DNA from: Hypomyces perniciosus
Lineage: Eukaryota > Ascomycota > Sordariomycetes > Hypocreales > Hypocreaceae
DNA length: 64,000 nt
NCBI GenBank assembly: GCA_008477525.1
Contig: SPDT01000006.1
Coordinates: 151,501-215,500, forward strand
Direction: 5' to 3'
Shown: positions 46,055 to 57,097 of the stretch, in pieces
Layout of the letters: each line of letters begins with the position of its first letter
Position numbering within the stretch: position 1 is the stretch's first letter
Position numbers and translations under genes: made by a program
The notes under the pieces: generated by a model
Databases searched by the model: none
Seen by the model: only the letters and a program-made list of their open reading frames with translations
Told to the model about the DNA's origin: nothing

Positions 46055-48346
46055 TTATACGATGGCAATAGCTCTCTTCTGTCGTGTCGCCTGCCACGCA
46101 GAGTTGCGATCTCCAGCAACATCAAACATTCCCAGCCTTTCATATGTGTTGCCGCTGCCCAAAGACTTGCGCAACACAAGACCGACATCTGCTTTCTGCC
46201 CTGTCCCGGTGATGCTCTTGCCTGTGCCAAACTGGAAGCAGACCAGCTGGACCTTTGGCAAGTCTGATACATCATGGTCGAAGTAGACAGTCACTCCTGG
46301 AAGTGAGTTTTCTGCTGAGTAGCACTTGGATAGAAACGGCGTCTTGTTTCGAGGCCCGCTGCTATCGTCAGAAGGAAACAGGAGATCGTCCTCGGATATT
46401 GTAATTTCAGCCGCCCATCCGAACAGCGCAACCTGTCCACCAGAGACGCGGCCGAAACGATCTGCACTGGCGAGGTTAGTAGATGAACTTTGGACAGTGA
46501 CTTCCAGCCCGCTCCTGACCCATTCCTCCTTGCCATCGGGGCCTACGATGGTCGTCCAGGCACCGCTAAACCACGACTCTCCACAGAAGAATATCGGTCC
46601 ATTGTACGCGGCCCAGGACCACGACGGGATTCCCTCATCAACAGCTCTCGGTGGCCAGCTGTCTGGACTGACGGGTGTCTGTTCGACTGTCTTACTTGGG
46701 AACCAAGAGAGGCCCTTGAGTAGATTGCTCTTCCATATCCCAGCTAAATGGACATCCTCTGCGTCATGCCATTGAGAAACGACAGCGGCAATACCTGATA
46801 TAGCAGGTAGCTTGTCAGTTCTCACAGAGAGATTCCTTCCAGAGTAGGTCTCAGCAATCTTATCCCACTTATGCGCCTTTTGTTTAACGCCTGTTTTGGC
46901 ATTGGAATACGTGAAAAGCTCCTGGTCATCCAGTACTCTGAACCGCGAGAGATGCGGCGCCAACTTCTCGTTGGTGTTTTTCGACTCAAGTTCTGGTTCG
47001 TCCTCACTCGCCGTGCATTCACGGCATTCCCAGAGTAGCCTGTCACGCGTAAAGTGCAGCAGTCTGGGTGAAAGTTCGCGCTCCTGCAGGCACCAGCCGC
47101 GGGAGAAGACGGCTCCGTGTTGAAGCGATTTGATCCATGGACCGAAGTTTGGGTATATTGTTACTTCAGCTTCGGAGGGGTCATCAGGGAAGCGACCGAA
47201 AATGATATCCATGATGCTACTCCGTTGATAGGGGAGGTTTCTGTTGGTCAGCGTGAGCTTGCAAGGCTGGATTTTGTCGACGTCTCAGGGTAGAAAGCAG
47301 CCTCCATCTCCATCAGGTGAATCAGATGCCTAGATTTTGATAAGTAAGGGAGACCGGAAACCCTTTTTATGAACATTGAAAGGCTTGAAGCTTACTGCGA
47401 TGGTGCAATGGGCCTGGGAGTAGATCAGATGCATCCTACTGCATTCTGTAGTAAAGTCATCTTTGTCATCCTGGATGATGCAGAGGGAGTCTATCCAGAG
47501 GTACTGGAATCCCATTCGGTGAGTGATTTCCATTGCTTCAGTGAAAGTTTTGGGCAAGTTGGCGACATTGAGCTCCTCAAGATGAGCTGTCAGGTTCTCC
47601 TTTGTTGTCTTGGGGACTTCCTTTCCGCGATCCGTACCCCAACAATGACTTAGGGCGAAATACCGGGTACTCTGAGCATCCAGATCCTGGTTAGACGGGA
47701 TTACTAGCCTTGGGTGAATAACTCCATTCTCATCGCTGTTCAGGTGGACAAGCCTTGTGGGGAGGACGGCCTCTTCAGTTTGTTGGCAGAATTTGTGCGC
47801 TTTGGCGCATGTGTCCAGCCACTTATTGGCCATGACAAAATTCCCTTCACAGTCCGCTGTGCTGTTGACAATATCTAATCCGTTTTAGAACTTCAATTCT
47901 TCTCCCGCCCCCCCAAGGTGAGGTAACTTACTGCGACACTCGCCGTATCCCAAACCCTTGAGCTCCCAGTACACCCCACCAGTCCGCTGTCCATCCGAGA
48001 TGACCATTTTGCCCTCTTCGGTAACCTTCATTGCGACGCCATCTGGAAAAGGATATCCCGACTGTCGGGGAGCATGAAGCAGCATGTTATGGCCCCTACC
48101 CATGAATTGCTTGGTAGCCCAGAGCGGCTCCGCTCTATCGAGGACTCCCGAAATGATGGCACATAGCACACAGCCAGCTGCGACCGATTGAGAGAGCCTG
48201 TCAAGGCCATCGGTGCCTTCGAAGAGCATGTATGCTCCATGCCATGCTTTTCCGTCTTTGAACCTCGTGGCCTTGGCCTGAAGGGGGAGGAAGAGGTCTA
48301 GAGGGATGGCTGAGCAGGCCTCGCAAATCATGCTTGCAATTGGCAT
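46055..48346 (-). pseudogene. HET-domain (heterokaryon incompatibility) gene with one in-frame nonsense codon
   Basis: Three exons (48346-47932, 47874-47396, 47329-46055) sum to 723 codons. Exon 2 carries the HET core: RYFALSHCWG, then NLPKTFTEAMEITHRMGFQYLWIDSLCIIQDD and CTIA. Exon 3 has the rest (GGCF, RGWCLQERELSPRLLHF). The N-terminus has a CEACSAIPLD start and a Cys-Leu-Cys-type segment common to these proteins. In exon 3 a TGA at 47287-47285 lies between GGCFLP and DVDKIQPCKL. CGA (Arg) to TGA is a single C-to-T change. Everything around it stays in frame. HET proteins trigger cell death after fusion of incompatible strains, so a null allele would be tolerated or selected. Read-through or a sequencing error are alternatives. 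Confidence 0.8.
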
Positions 48347-49301
48347 CCTGCATCGATTTTCCAGGTTGAGATTCAAGAAATACAATCTCTCATACATCAG
48401 GCTCTTCAAAAGAAGCTGAATTCAGGGAGTTTATGGGGGATGGGCTGTTGGGTGGCTATGCTCAACTTATATGGCAGATCAACAGTTCAGCTCATCAGCC
48501 CCGCAATGAAACTAATGAGGTTTGGGAATGGACGTCGCATTGTGTTTCTAGATGTTTCACCTGGAAGGCAGGGAATCGAAAAGAACCAATGGTGACGTCC
48601 AGATGGAATTGTTAATTGGGCGGTCATTGAACAGTTCCTGATAGCAGTGTCGCCGCTCAAGGGTGCGGCACTGATCGTCGATCCGCCAAAATGAAAGTGC
48701 TGGCTTCAACAAAAGAGGGGTCATCTTCTGGTAGAAGAGCATTATTGCATCAAAAATAATGGAATTCGTTATCAAAGACCGGATGCTGAGAGACATGTGC
48801 AAACAACTAGTATCTTGGACCTCCGGGCATCGTGCGATAGTACTATATAATCAAGGTGCTGCATTCTGGTGTTTCTTTGTTATGCTCCATTTTCTAGAGC
48901 TACATGAGATATTAATACATGATTGGACAAATACCTCGATATTAATTTGTTAATCACGTTGGTTGGAGACGCTCGCTGCTTCAGGGGCATCGGTTTCATC
49001 AGCAAAACTGGAAGCTGCTGCTCACCACCTACGTGTTTTCACGACCAGCTTTTATACATGTATTGTTGGATCATGGCTTCCTCTCGGTAGTTCGCTTATT
49101 GACCAAATCTCGTGGCTAAATATGATGCATTTATTTCATCCATCTCCTCTCATCAACAATCTTTCATTATGGTGCATGCGCGCCTTGATGATCTATCCCG
49201 TCCCCCCCAAGCAGTCTCCTTCGCGACTTCGACGGTTAGATCCCCCCTTCACTTTCTTCATCACTTGAATCCTCTGAATTCAGAGCCCTTCGCTGTTAGA
49301 C
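48347..49301. other. Intergenic between HET and dynamin-like genes
   Basis: The two damaged genes are divergent across about 955 bp. No coding exon is seen. Their promoters should lie here. Confidence 0.45.
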
Positions 49302-51549
49302 ATGGTACAAGTCTCCCACCATGGAACTGCTGAACCCGCTGCTTTGCTGAACAGCCTCATAAATGCCGAATAAAAGGTGTTATTTGAAACTGTTTACAGC
49401 CTTCGAAAGCTAGGGTTCACTCAACCCGCCCCTAGGGCCAGGATCAGTGTTGTTGGAGGAGAATCGGCTGGCAAGTCATCTGTCCTTGAGGCAATCTCTC
49501 ATCTGAAATTCACCAACAGAGGCCTACGTACCCGATTACCCATCGTGGTCGTCCTGAGAAAAGCCCCCGAAGTGGCTGTTAATGTCGAAATCAAGTTCAC
49601 TGGAGATGGCTCTGGGCGAGTAAATGGATCCATTCAGGCACTTGAAGAGACTGCCAACCTTGAAAACCTGCCAGAAATCATCGAGCAGGCGGCTAAACAC
49701 ATGGGACTTGAGAACGACAGCTCAAGTGGCTTCTCCAACAATATTTTGCGCATCGAGGTTCTTGGCCCTGACATCTATCATATCAATGGAATTGTCGACT
49801 TACCCAGCTACTCTTATTTCAGCATGACGGAGCAGCCAAGAGAGGATGAGCTAGGTGCCAAGCAAATTGTAGAGAAATACATGGAGAAAAAGAATACATC
49901 GTTTTGCTGGTCGAATCCCTCGATCAACGGCTCGCGCCCTCAAAGGTCCTCAACAGATTGATGACCCGCGACCTGACAATGGAACATACCGTGGTGGTCA
50001 TCGCAAAGTCAGATCTTCTATTATCCGGATCGGCCTATAGAAACGAGTGCATTCAACCTGCCCATAGATTCTCAGCCATGAGCGACCTTGCTTTTCATTC
50101 GCATTTGTTGTGGAGCCCATCTGATGCTCAAGACCTTGCAGAGCCTTGTGATAGAGATGCAAAAGAGGATATATTCTTCAAGGACTCAGTTTGGTCGTTT
50201 GTGTCTTCGAATCATAAAGGCGCCAAAAGCCTGCGCAAGAAGTTGAGCAAGATGCTGCTGAATCACATTCAGAGAAGCTTACATGGCCTTACAGCGGATG
50301 TCGATTTTCGTCTCGGTGTTGAACGTACTCGGCTGAGTGATTATTGCACACCACTTACCAGATCTGACGAAATTCGTAAATACTTGGTTGGAATTGCAGA
50401 AAATTTCCAGCATATCGCACGCGATGGTGTTGCCAGAAGGTATAGCGACCCTTTCTTCAAGGGCCGGTTTCCGGATAGATTGATATCGGACCCAGGGATA
50501 TTGAGGGCGAAGCTGCACACTCTGAACGATGCCTTTGATTTGGTGCTTTTGAAGAGAGGTGCCACCTATGACATTTATGAAACCATTCGTGGGATTCCAG
50601 ACAAATGCAGGGATGTCCCTTAACATGTCCTCAGGGTGCCTCACCAGTACGGCAGCATCTCGGATCCCGAGCCAACATCGGAGCTTGATATCAAGGCCAA
50701 GTTCAGTCAGCTTGAGTTAGAAGCTCAGGGGGGTGAGCTCTCGATTTTAGGAAACCGAAACTTGATGGTCACTTTCTTCAAGATGCTCATGGGTCCATGG
50801 AAAGGCATTGCAGAATGCCATCTTCTCCTAACCAAAAATGCAGCCAGGCAGTTCATTGATGAAGTACTCGAATATGTGATTGGAGTGGATGAGAGAACAT
50901 TGGCTTTCGTTTTGCGGAACTGTGTTGACTCGTTTTTCAAGAAGAAGACAGCCATTTTACTGGAAAAGGTAGAAGAACTTCTCCTTCCCTACACCGCTGG
51001 CTATGGGGTTCGGCTGGCGACGGATTCTCTATCTGGATTATCAGGAATGACCCTATCTCACCTGGTGGATGACCTGGGTGAGCTTTTGCGAGAGTTGGGA
51101 GGAACAGCTGCAGCTGATAAAAGGGCTCGATCAGTTTGCTGCGACAGAATCCGATATGCGTTGCTCCACACCAAGCCAGTTGAGAAGGGTTATCTCAGCC
51201 CAGACGATGTTTTCGATATGGCAATGGAATGTTACGAAGTAAGAGAGCTGGGATAATTATTGCTTTTCGTTGCTCTCCCGGTGGTTGCCCCTAATACTTG
51301 TCCCAGACTTCGCGCAGAATGTTTGCCAGCAACGTCATCAGTCTGGCACTAGAAAGCTGCTTGATCAACGATCTTCATAATGTCTTGTCCCCGAGCGGCG
51401 TTGATGAGATGAGCGAAGAGATTCTGGGAGAACTTGCCAGCGAGTCAGAAGAGGTCGAGCTAGAGAGGCAAGCGACCCAAGGCAAGATCAAAGTGCTGAA
51501 TGACGCACTACAGGTTTGTCAAAAAATACCTAGCATCAAGGGTAGGTGA
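49302..51549 (+). pseudogene. Dynamin-like (Mx-type) GTPase, decayed
   Basis: Homology runs from an N-terminal ALLNSLINAE...KVLFETVYSLRKLG through the P-loop GGESAGKSSVLEA (G1), a middle domain (PWKGIAECHLLL) and, after a 68-nt intron (51239-51306), a C-terminal GED-like segment (RRMFASNVISLALES). It is broken three times: TAA at 49371-49373 between INAE and KVLF; a one-base loss in an A5 run near 49882-49892, after which the frame resumes as YIVLLVESLDQ; and TAA at 50621-50623 between KCRDVP and HVLRVPHQY. The GTPase G3 motif reads DLPS rather than DLPG. Both stops could be CAA-to-TAA changes. Related fungal genes are lineage-expanded and of uncertain role. Confidence 0.82.
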
Positions 51550-51779
51550 GATGAATCAGATCCCTGGAAGATTAAGGAGGAGACGGGGATGGAGCTGATG
51601 TTTGACTGCCATCTCAGTTGTGAGGCGTCATTACAGACTGAGTATTAACGATTACAGAAGATGTCACGATTATTTGAAACAACTGTATATAATATAGCAG
51701 CCCATGGGCTATTCTAATTGACGTCAATCAGTTTTGCTGGATCAAAAAGAGAAATGCCCCTTTTATGTGATTCAGGGGA

Positions 51780-51822
51780 TGCTCAAGTGCACAAGTGCTC
51801 AAGTGCTCAAGTGGTGCTCAAG
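51780..51822. repeat. Short tandem repeat of a GTGCTCAA-type unit
   Basis: Four to five near-identical units (GTGCACAA, GTGCTCAA, GTGCTCAA, GTGGTGCTCAA) occur in succession just 3' of the decayed GTPase gene. Confidence 0.8.
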
Positions 51823-52061
51823 TGATGTCAATTCCTACAGTGAGTTGAGGCCTGGAACGTCCCGAGGCTGGGCGCTGTACAACAACGTCACAGTGGAGCA
51901 CCCGCCAATTCACTGCAAAAAAGAGCCCCAACAAGTTCGGACATTTACATCAATTGCTGGTATTACTACTATCAAAACAGTCCATAGCATTGGTTATCGA
52001 ATCATCGCTCCAATCCTACTGTTACACACCTGCAGGTGATTTGAGACAACCCCTCTTCTTT

Positions 52062-52125
52062 GACCCCCCCCTCTTCCTCCCCTCTCCTCTTCTTCTTCTC
52101 TCCTCTTCTTCTTCTTCTCCTTCAC
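52062..52125 (+). promoter_or_regulatory. CT-rich tract upstream of carbonic anhydrase
   Basis: More than 60 bp of almost pure pyrimidine end five bases before the first ATG. This is a common arrangement at transcription start regions of strongly expressed fungal genes. Confidence 0.6.
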
Positions 52126-52129
52126 CCTG

Positions 52130-53014
52130 ATGCTGCTTCCCTCTCGAATCGGCTGCCGATCTCTGCGCTTCGCCGCTGCTCGACAGTCCTCATCGCCATC
52201 ATCGCTCCTCCTCCGTCAACAGACGAGCAAAACCTCCAACCGCCTCTCCTTTGCTCGATCCGCAAGCAGTTGCTGCTCCTCCGACACTCCTCCTCCAACA
52301 ACGACAACAACCCCTAAACGAAGCCGTCCTCGACTGCCCGGCATGGCTGAAGGCGACAACAATGTCGAGAACTATCTGCGTCAGAGCCACGACCGCATCT
52401 TCGAACACAACCGCAACTGGGCCGCCGAAAAGGCCCGCAAAGACCCGGAGTTCTTCGCGCGCCTGTCCGCCGGCCAGGAGCCCGAGTACCTCTGGATCGG
52501 ATGCAGTGACTCGCGCATCCCTGCTGAGCAGATTACGGGTCTCGAGCCGGGCGAGGCGTTTATCCACCGCAACATTGCCAACCTGGTCGTCAACACGGAT
52601 CTCAATGTCATGAGTGTCATCAACTACGCGGTGCGCCATCTGGGCGTCAAGCATATCGTTGTGTGCGGACACTATGGCTGCGGAGGCGTCAAGGCGGCCA
52701 TGACGCCCAAGGACCTGGGGCTGTTGAATCCGTGGTTGAGGAATATCCGCGACGTGTACAGACTGCACGAGGCGGAGCTGGATGCGGTTTCGGACGAGAC
52801 GCAGCGGTATCGGCGCCTTGTCGAGATCAATGTGCTGGAGCAGTGCCGCAATGTGATCAAGACGGCGGCAGTGCAGCAGTCGTATGCGAAGAACCAGTAC
52901 CCCATTGTTCACGGATGGGTGTTTGGCTTTGAGGATGGTTTGATTACGGACTTGAAGATTGATTTCAAGGAGATGCTACACGAAATTCAAAAGATTTACA
53001 ACCTTGCCGACTGA
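52130..53014 (+). CDS. Beta-carbonic anhydrase, probable mitochondrial (and possibly cytosolic) form
   Basis: A single exon of 294 aa. The zinc site is complete: C125, D127 and R129 in CSDSR, and H181 and C184 in CGHYGCG. It interconverts CO2 and bicarbonate, supplying carboxylases and CO2 sensing. The first about 70 residues are rich in Arg, Ser and Thr with few acids, typical of a mitochondrial presequence. A second ATG (52343, MAEGDNNVENYL) starts exactly where family similarity begins, so leaky initiation could yield a 223-aa cytosolic enzyme. It is convergent with the ENA ATPase gene. Confidence 0.95.
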   Translation: MLLPSRIGCRSLRFAAARQSSSPSSLLLRQQTSKTSNRLSFARSASSCCSSDTPPPTTTTTPKRSRPRLPGMAEGDNNVENYLRQSHDRIFEHNRNWAAEKARKDPEFFARLSAGQEPEYLWIGCSDSRIPAEQITGLEPGEAFIHRNIANLVVNTDLNVMSVINYAVRHLGVKHIVVCGHYGCGGVKAAMTPKDLGLLNPWLRNIRDVYRLHEAELDAVSDETQRYRRLVEINVLEQCRNVIKTAAVQQSYAKNQYPIVHGWVFGFEDGLITDLKIDFKEMLHEIQKIYNLAD

Positions 53015-53560
53015 TTGGGATACATCGTTCTTGCTTGGGGTCTCTGGAAGACGGGGAGTTTAGGGGAGTTAGGAATTGGGGATTGGGGGATGGGAAAGGC
53101 GGCTCTGGGGTTTATGCATCATGATAGGAGACTCTGTGAAATGGAAGGCATGATTCTGTCTACAATTGACGGCAAAGTTCAAACCAACACTTCTCTCTTC
53201 TTAATGGATTGGTCAAGTTTTACCCCGCGTCATATGCCCCAGAATCCCAAAACATCTCCACTTGATCGGACCAACATCATTGGTGTTGAGTCTAAGCCTA
53301 ACAAGTCTTTTGCTGGGAAGAGAGTGCTTGTTTGAAATATGGAATCAATTTTTATCCCAACTATCCGAAGCCCAAGATATGCTCTACCAATATGGGAGCA
53401 ACTCCTCTGTCAAGTGGTATCCCCTCAGCTTCTCTCCCAGTTCACCTTTTTTTTGCCCTTTGATATCTCCCCCACAATAATCTCTAATTATACATCCCTC
53501 CCCCATCCTCATTATCATCCATCTTTGCACATACAAAACCTGAAATAAACCCTCCCAACC
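53015..53560. other. Convergent 3' intergenic region (carbonic anhydrase / ENA)
   Basis: About 550 bp between two convergent genes. AT-rich and pyrimidine-rich segments suit 3'-end formation. No gene is supported. Confidence 0.5.
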
Positions 53561-56500
53561 TCATGACGACGTCTCGGCCGATCGATTCGTAAGGCTCCCC
53601 TGCACAGCGTTGTTCCTCAGCGTAGAGTCCCCCGTGTCCTTTCGCGAGAATGAAGCCCACGTCTTGAAACTCGACATGGACATCGTCTTGCGGAATTTGG
53701 GGCCAATGTCCTCTGGGCCTCCTTGTCCCCAGGGGCCGCGCTGCACGGCTCGGTCCTCGAGAAGGTGGAACTTGCGCTTGGCTAGCTTCCATAGTTCAAT
53801 TCCTGTGACGAAGACGAGAGTGAAGCCGACTGCCAGTGCCCACTCCCATGAAATACCAGTGTGTTTGAAGAAGTTGGTGTTGAGGAAGGGGATGTACACC
53901 ACGGGGAAGACGGAAAGGCCGCCGATGATGACAGACCAGAAGAGGAAGCGGTTGCTGTAAATGTCTTTGAAGAATGGGAAGAAGCTATCGTCATCGGGGT
54001 TAAGGCGGAACATGGAGCGACGCAGGCTCTTGAATTCCCACGCCGAGATGAGGATCAGCCAAGTCAACTCGGCGAACGTTGCGGCTCGGGCTCTGAATAC
54101 GGGTTCGCAGGCCTCTGAGTACCTGGTGTTGCAATCCACGCCGAGGTTCCCGTCGTTAACACCATAGATGATGATGCAGAAAGTGCACATGGTGCAAGCG
54201 CCCATGATGATTCCGTACACAATCATGTCGACGATGATTTGGTTTGTGAAGACACCTCGTTTCTTATCCTGCGGTGGTTTCCGCATGACATCCTGAGCTG
54301 CTTGTTCTCTGCCTAGACCAAATGCTGGGAACGAGGACGTAACCATGTTGATCCAGATGATTTGAAGGGGCGAAACGGGGAAGACGGAGAACCCTGCGTT
54401 GTCAACGAAGCCGAGACCAGCGACCAGGAGGATAACTTCTCCGACGTTGGATGTCAGCAAGTGCAGAACGAACTTTTGGATGTTGTCAAACATTCGGCGG
54501 CCCTCGCGGATGGCAGCAACAATAGAGTTGAACTTGTCATCCGTAAGCACAATCTTGGCGGCTGATTTGGCGACGTCAGAGCCAGAGCCCATGGCAATAC
54601 CGACATCCGCGCGGGAGAGGGATGGAGCATCGTTGACACCATCACCAGTCATAGCCATGAACGCACCGCGTCGACGCAGGGCTTCAATCATGCGAGTCTT
54701 GGTGTCAGGCGCACAGCGAGCAATAACGAGTGGCAACTCCTCAAGAGCATCGATTTCCTCATCCGTCATCTTATCGAAATCGGTGGCCTTCTGCACAATG
54801 GAGGTGGCGACATGATCAGGCAGAACGCCCAGATTCTTGGGAATAATGCCAACCTCCTTGGCAATGGCCTTGGCTGTCTCAGGGTGGTCGCCAGTAAGCA
54901 TGTGGACTTTGATACCGGCTTGCGAGCATTCTGCGATGGATGGTTTGGTTTCGCGACGAGGAGGATCGTAAATGCCAACCAGACCAAGGAGAATAAGATT
55001 CTCTTCCACAGACGATCGGAGCTTTTCTTCTTCGGTGGGTGAGGAAGATTGTTTGGCAGTGAATCTACCATCCCAGGGCCGATACGCAATGGCGAGAACA
55101 CGTTGGCCTTGAGAAGCGAGAGAGTTCATCTGTCCTAGAACAGACTCCTTCAATTTCTCCGTGATGGGTTGTTGGTCTTCCCCAGTGCCGATGTACGCGC
55201 ACATGTCCAAGATACGCTCCACAGCACCTTTGGTAAAGACCATGCTGTTCTTAGTCTCAATAATGGAGCCGCTTTCACCCTCTGGGGCATCGTATATGAC
55301 AGACATGCGCTTGATGGAGCTGTCGAATGGGAACTCAGCGACTTGCTTCCAGCCCTGTCCTTCGAGCGCCTTCTTGCCATGGTTGAACCGGTGAGCGAAA
55401 ACTTGGAGGGCGATCTCGGTGGGTTCTCCAGTAGTCTGCCATTTCTCCTCTTCCTTATCGTATCGGACAGTGGCGAGATTGCACAAAGCAGACGAGAGAA
55501 GGAAAGCTCGCAACTCGTCTGTCATCTCGGTTTCAGCCTCAACAGTTGGTTCCTTGGCAGGCTTGGGGTTAAGTTTCTCATCAGGGACATCAAACTTCAG
55601 GACAGCTGCGCTGCGCTCCTGATCGTAGTCGCGTTTTGGCTCTTCCTCCTCGGACTGTGATTCGTCCTTATTCTGTGAGTAGGTCACTCGTCCCTTGGTC
55701 GGGTCACTGGGGTTCTGTGACTCGCGAACGGTGTAGATATGTGATGAGGGGATCCAAGCTTGTCTGACAATCATGGCGCCCTCTGTAAGAGTTCCGGTCT
55801 TGTCGGAGCAGATATTCGTTACTCCGCCGAGCGCCTCAAGAGCTGAGAGATCTCGCACGACGACGTTGGCCTTGCGCATGACAGTAACGGCAACGACCAT
55901 TGTGATAGTCAGAACACTACGCGAATAGTAAGTAAAAAAAGCTATTCAAGAGATTCCTCAATAGGGTAGACTTACGCTACAAGTGACTCGGGGATAATGG
56001 CGATACCAAGAGAAGTGGCATAGATAATGACCTCATGTCGTAAATCGAAGTGATTGACACCAAACACGACCATGGCGAGGATGATAGCGCAACCGAACAG
56101 TACATACGCCAACGCAGACAGCTTGCGCTGCAACGGCGTACCCTCTGTAAGGCCCAAGAACTTACCAAGAACATCATAGATGCGCTTGGAAAGGCCAACT
56201 ACGGGCTGTTTCTTGCCATACTTGCGCCAATTCATGGACCTTCCGGCCTTTCGCTGCTTCTTGGAAGAGGAGGCAGCGATTTTGCCGACTTCGGTGCTCA
56301 TTCCGGTTGCTGTGACGATACCACGGCCTCTGCCTTTTTGGACAACAGTCGTCGCATAGGCCAGATTGATACGGTCACCAATGCCAATCTCGTCCTCGGA
56401 CGTGGCGATTTTCTCGGAGCCATGCGCGGCAATGTTGTTATCAGTGACCTTTTCAACAGGGATGGATTCACCAGTCAATTGACCCTCCTCGCAGGCGAGG

Positions 56501-57097
56501 TTCATAGCCTCGAAGAGACGAATATCTGCCGGGACGGTATCACCCATCTTCAGTAGAACAATGTCTCCGGGAACGACCTCGGGGCTATGAAGCATTTAGA
56601 TTTAGCACATGTATGCTTTAGGAGGAGGTAGGAAGCAAACTTACTTCGAAATGACTTGTGTTTTGCCATCTCGGAGGACCATGGCACTAGGAGAGGACAG
56701 AGCACGAAGTGCGTCCATGCGCTTCTCGGCGCGATACTCTTGCCAGAATCCAATGGTGACATTAAGAACAATTACAAAGGCGAGAACACCTCCCTCGATG
56801 TAGTCCCTAATTCCGAAACTCAATGCCATGGCAAAGACCAGAACCTAGTATCATTAGCATGTAAGTCGTCCATGGCCACGAGCGACGATTACTTACAATA
56901 ATCATGGCATTGAGGATCTGTTTGGTAAGGATACTGTACCAAGGAATGGTACCTCCCACGTCCAGTTCATTTTTGGGGTATTTTGCCTGAAGCTGCGCAA
57001 CTTGTTCAGATGTAAGACCTCGATCGACGTCGGTGCCGAGCGCCTCCGCCGTCTCCTGAACCGTGAGGAGGAACGGGTGCTTTGGAAACTCAGCCAT
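53561..57097 (-). CDS. ENA1: ENA-type P-ATPase (Na+/K+ efflux pump, subfamily IID)
   Basis: Four exons (57097-56897, 56844-56645, 56584-55976, 55916-53561) give 1121 aa. It is a plasma-membrane cation pump that expels Na+ (and K+ at high pH) using ATP. The N-terminal cation-ATPase domain is followed by TGESIPVE (actuator), the phosphorylation site DKTGTLTEG (Asp375), the nucleotide domain, the MTGDGVNDAPSLSRADVGIAMG hinge and the C-terminal helices. The first ATG in frame (57160) precedes an unlikely leader, so the ATG at 57097 (MAEFPKHPF) is chosen. Fungal ENA genes are induced by salt and alkaline pH, the latter through PacC. I did not find an unambiguous cluster of GCCARG sites upstream. 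The gene is intact. Confidence 0.95.

Noticed and set aside
50581..50640. An intron that would remove the TAA at 50621 in the dynamin-like gene
   Set aside because: GT/AG pairs with a nearby CTTAAC branch exist, but none keeps the reading frame on both sides, while homology runs straight through the stop.
52199..52912. 237-aa minus-strand frame
   Set aside because: Shadow of the carbonic anhydrase gene on the opposite strand; no domain of its own.
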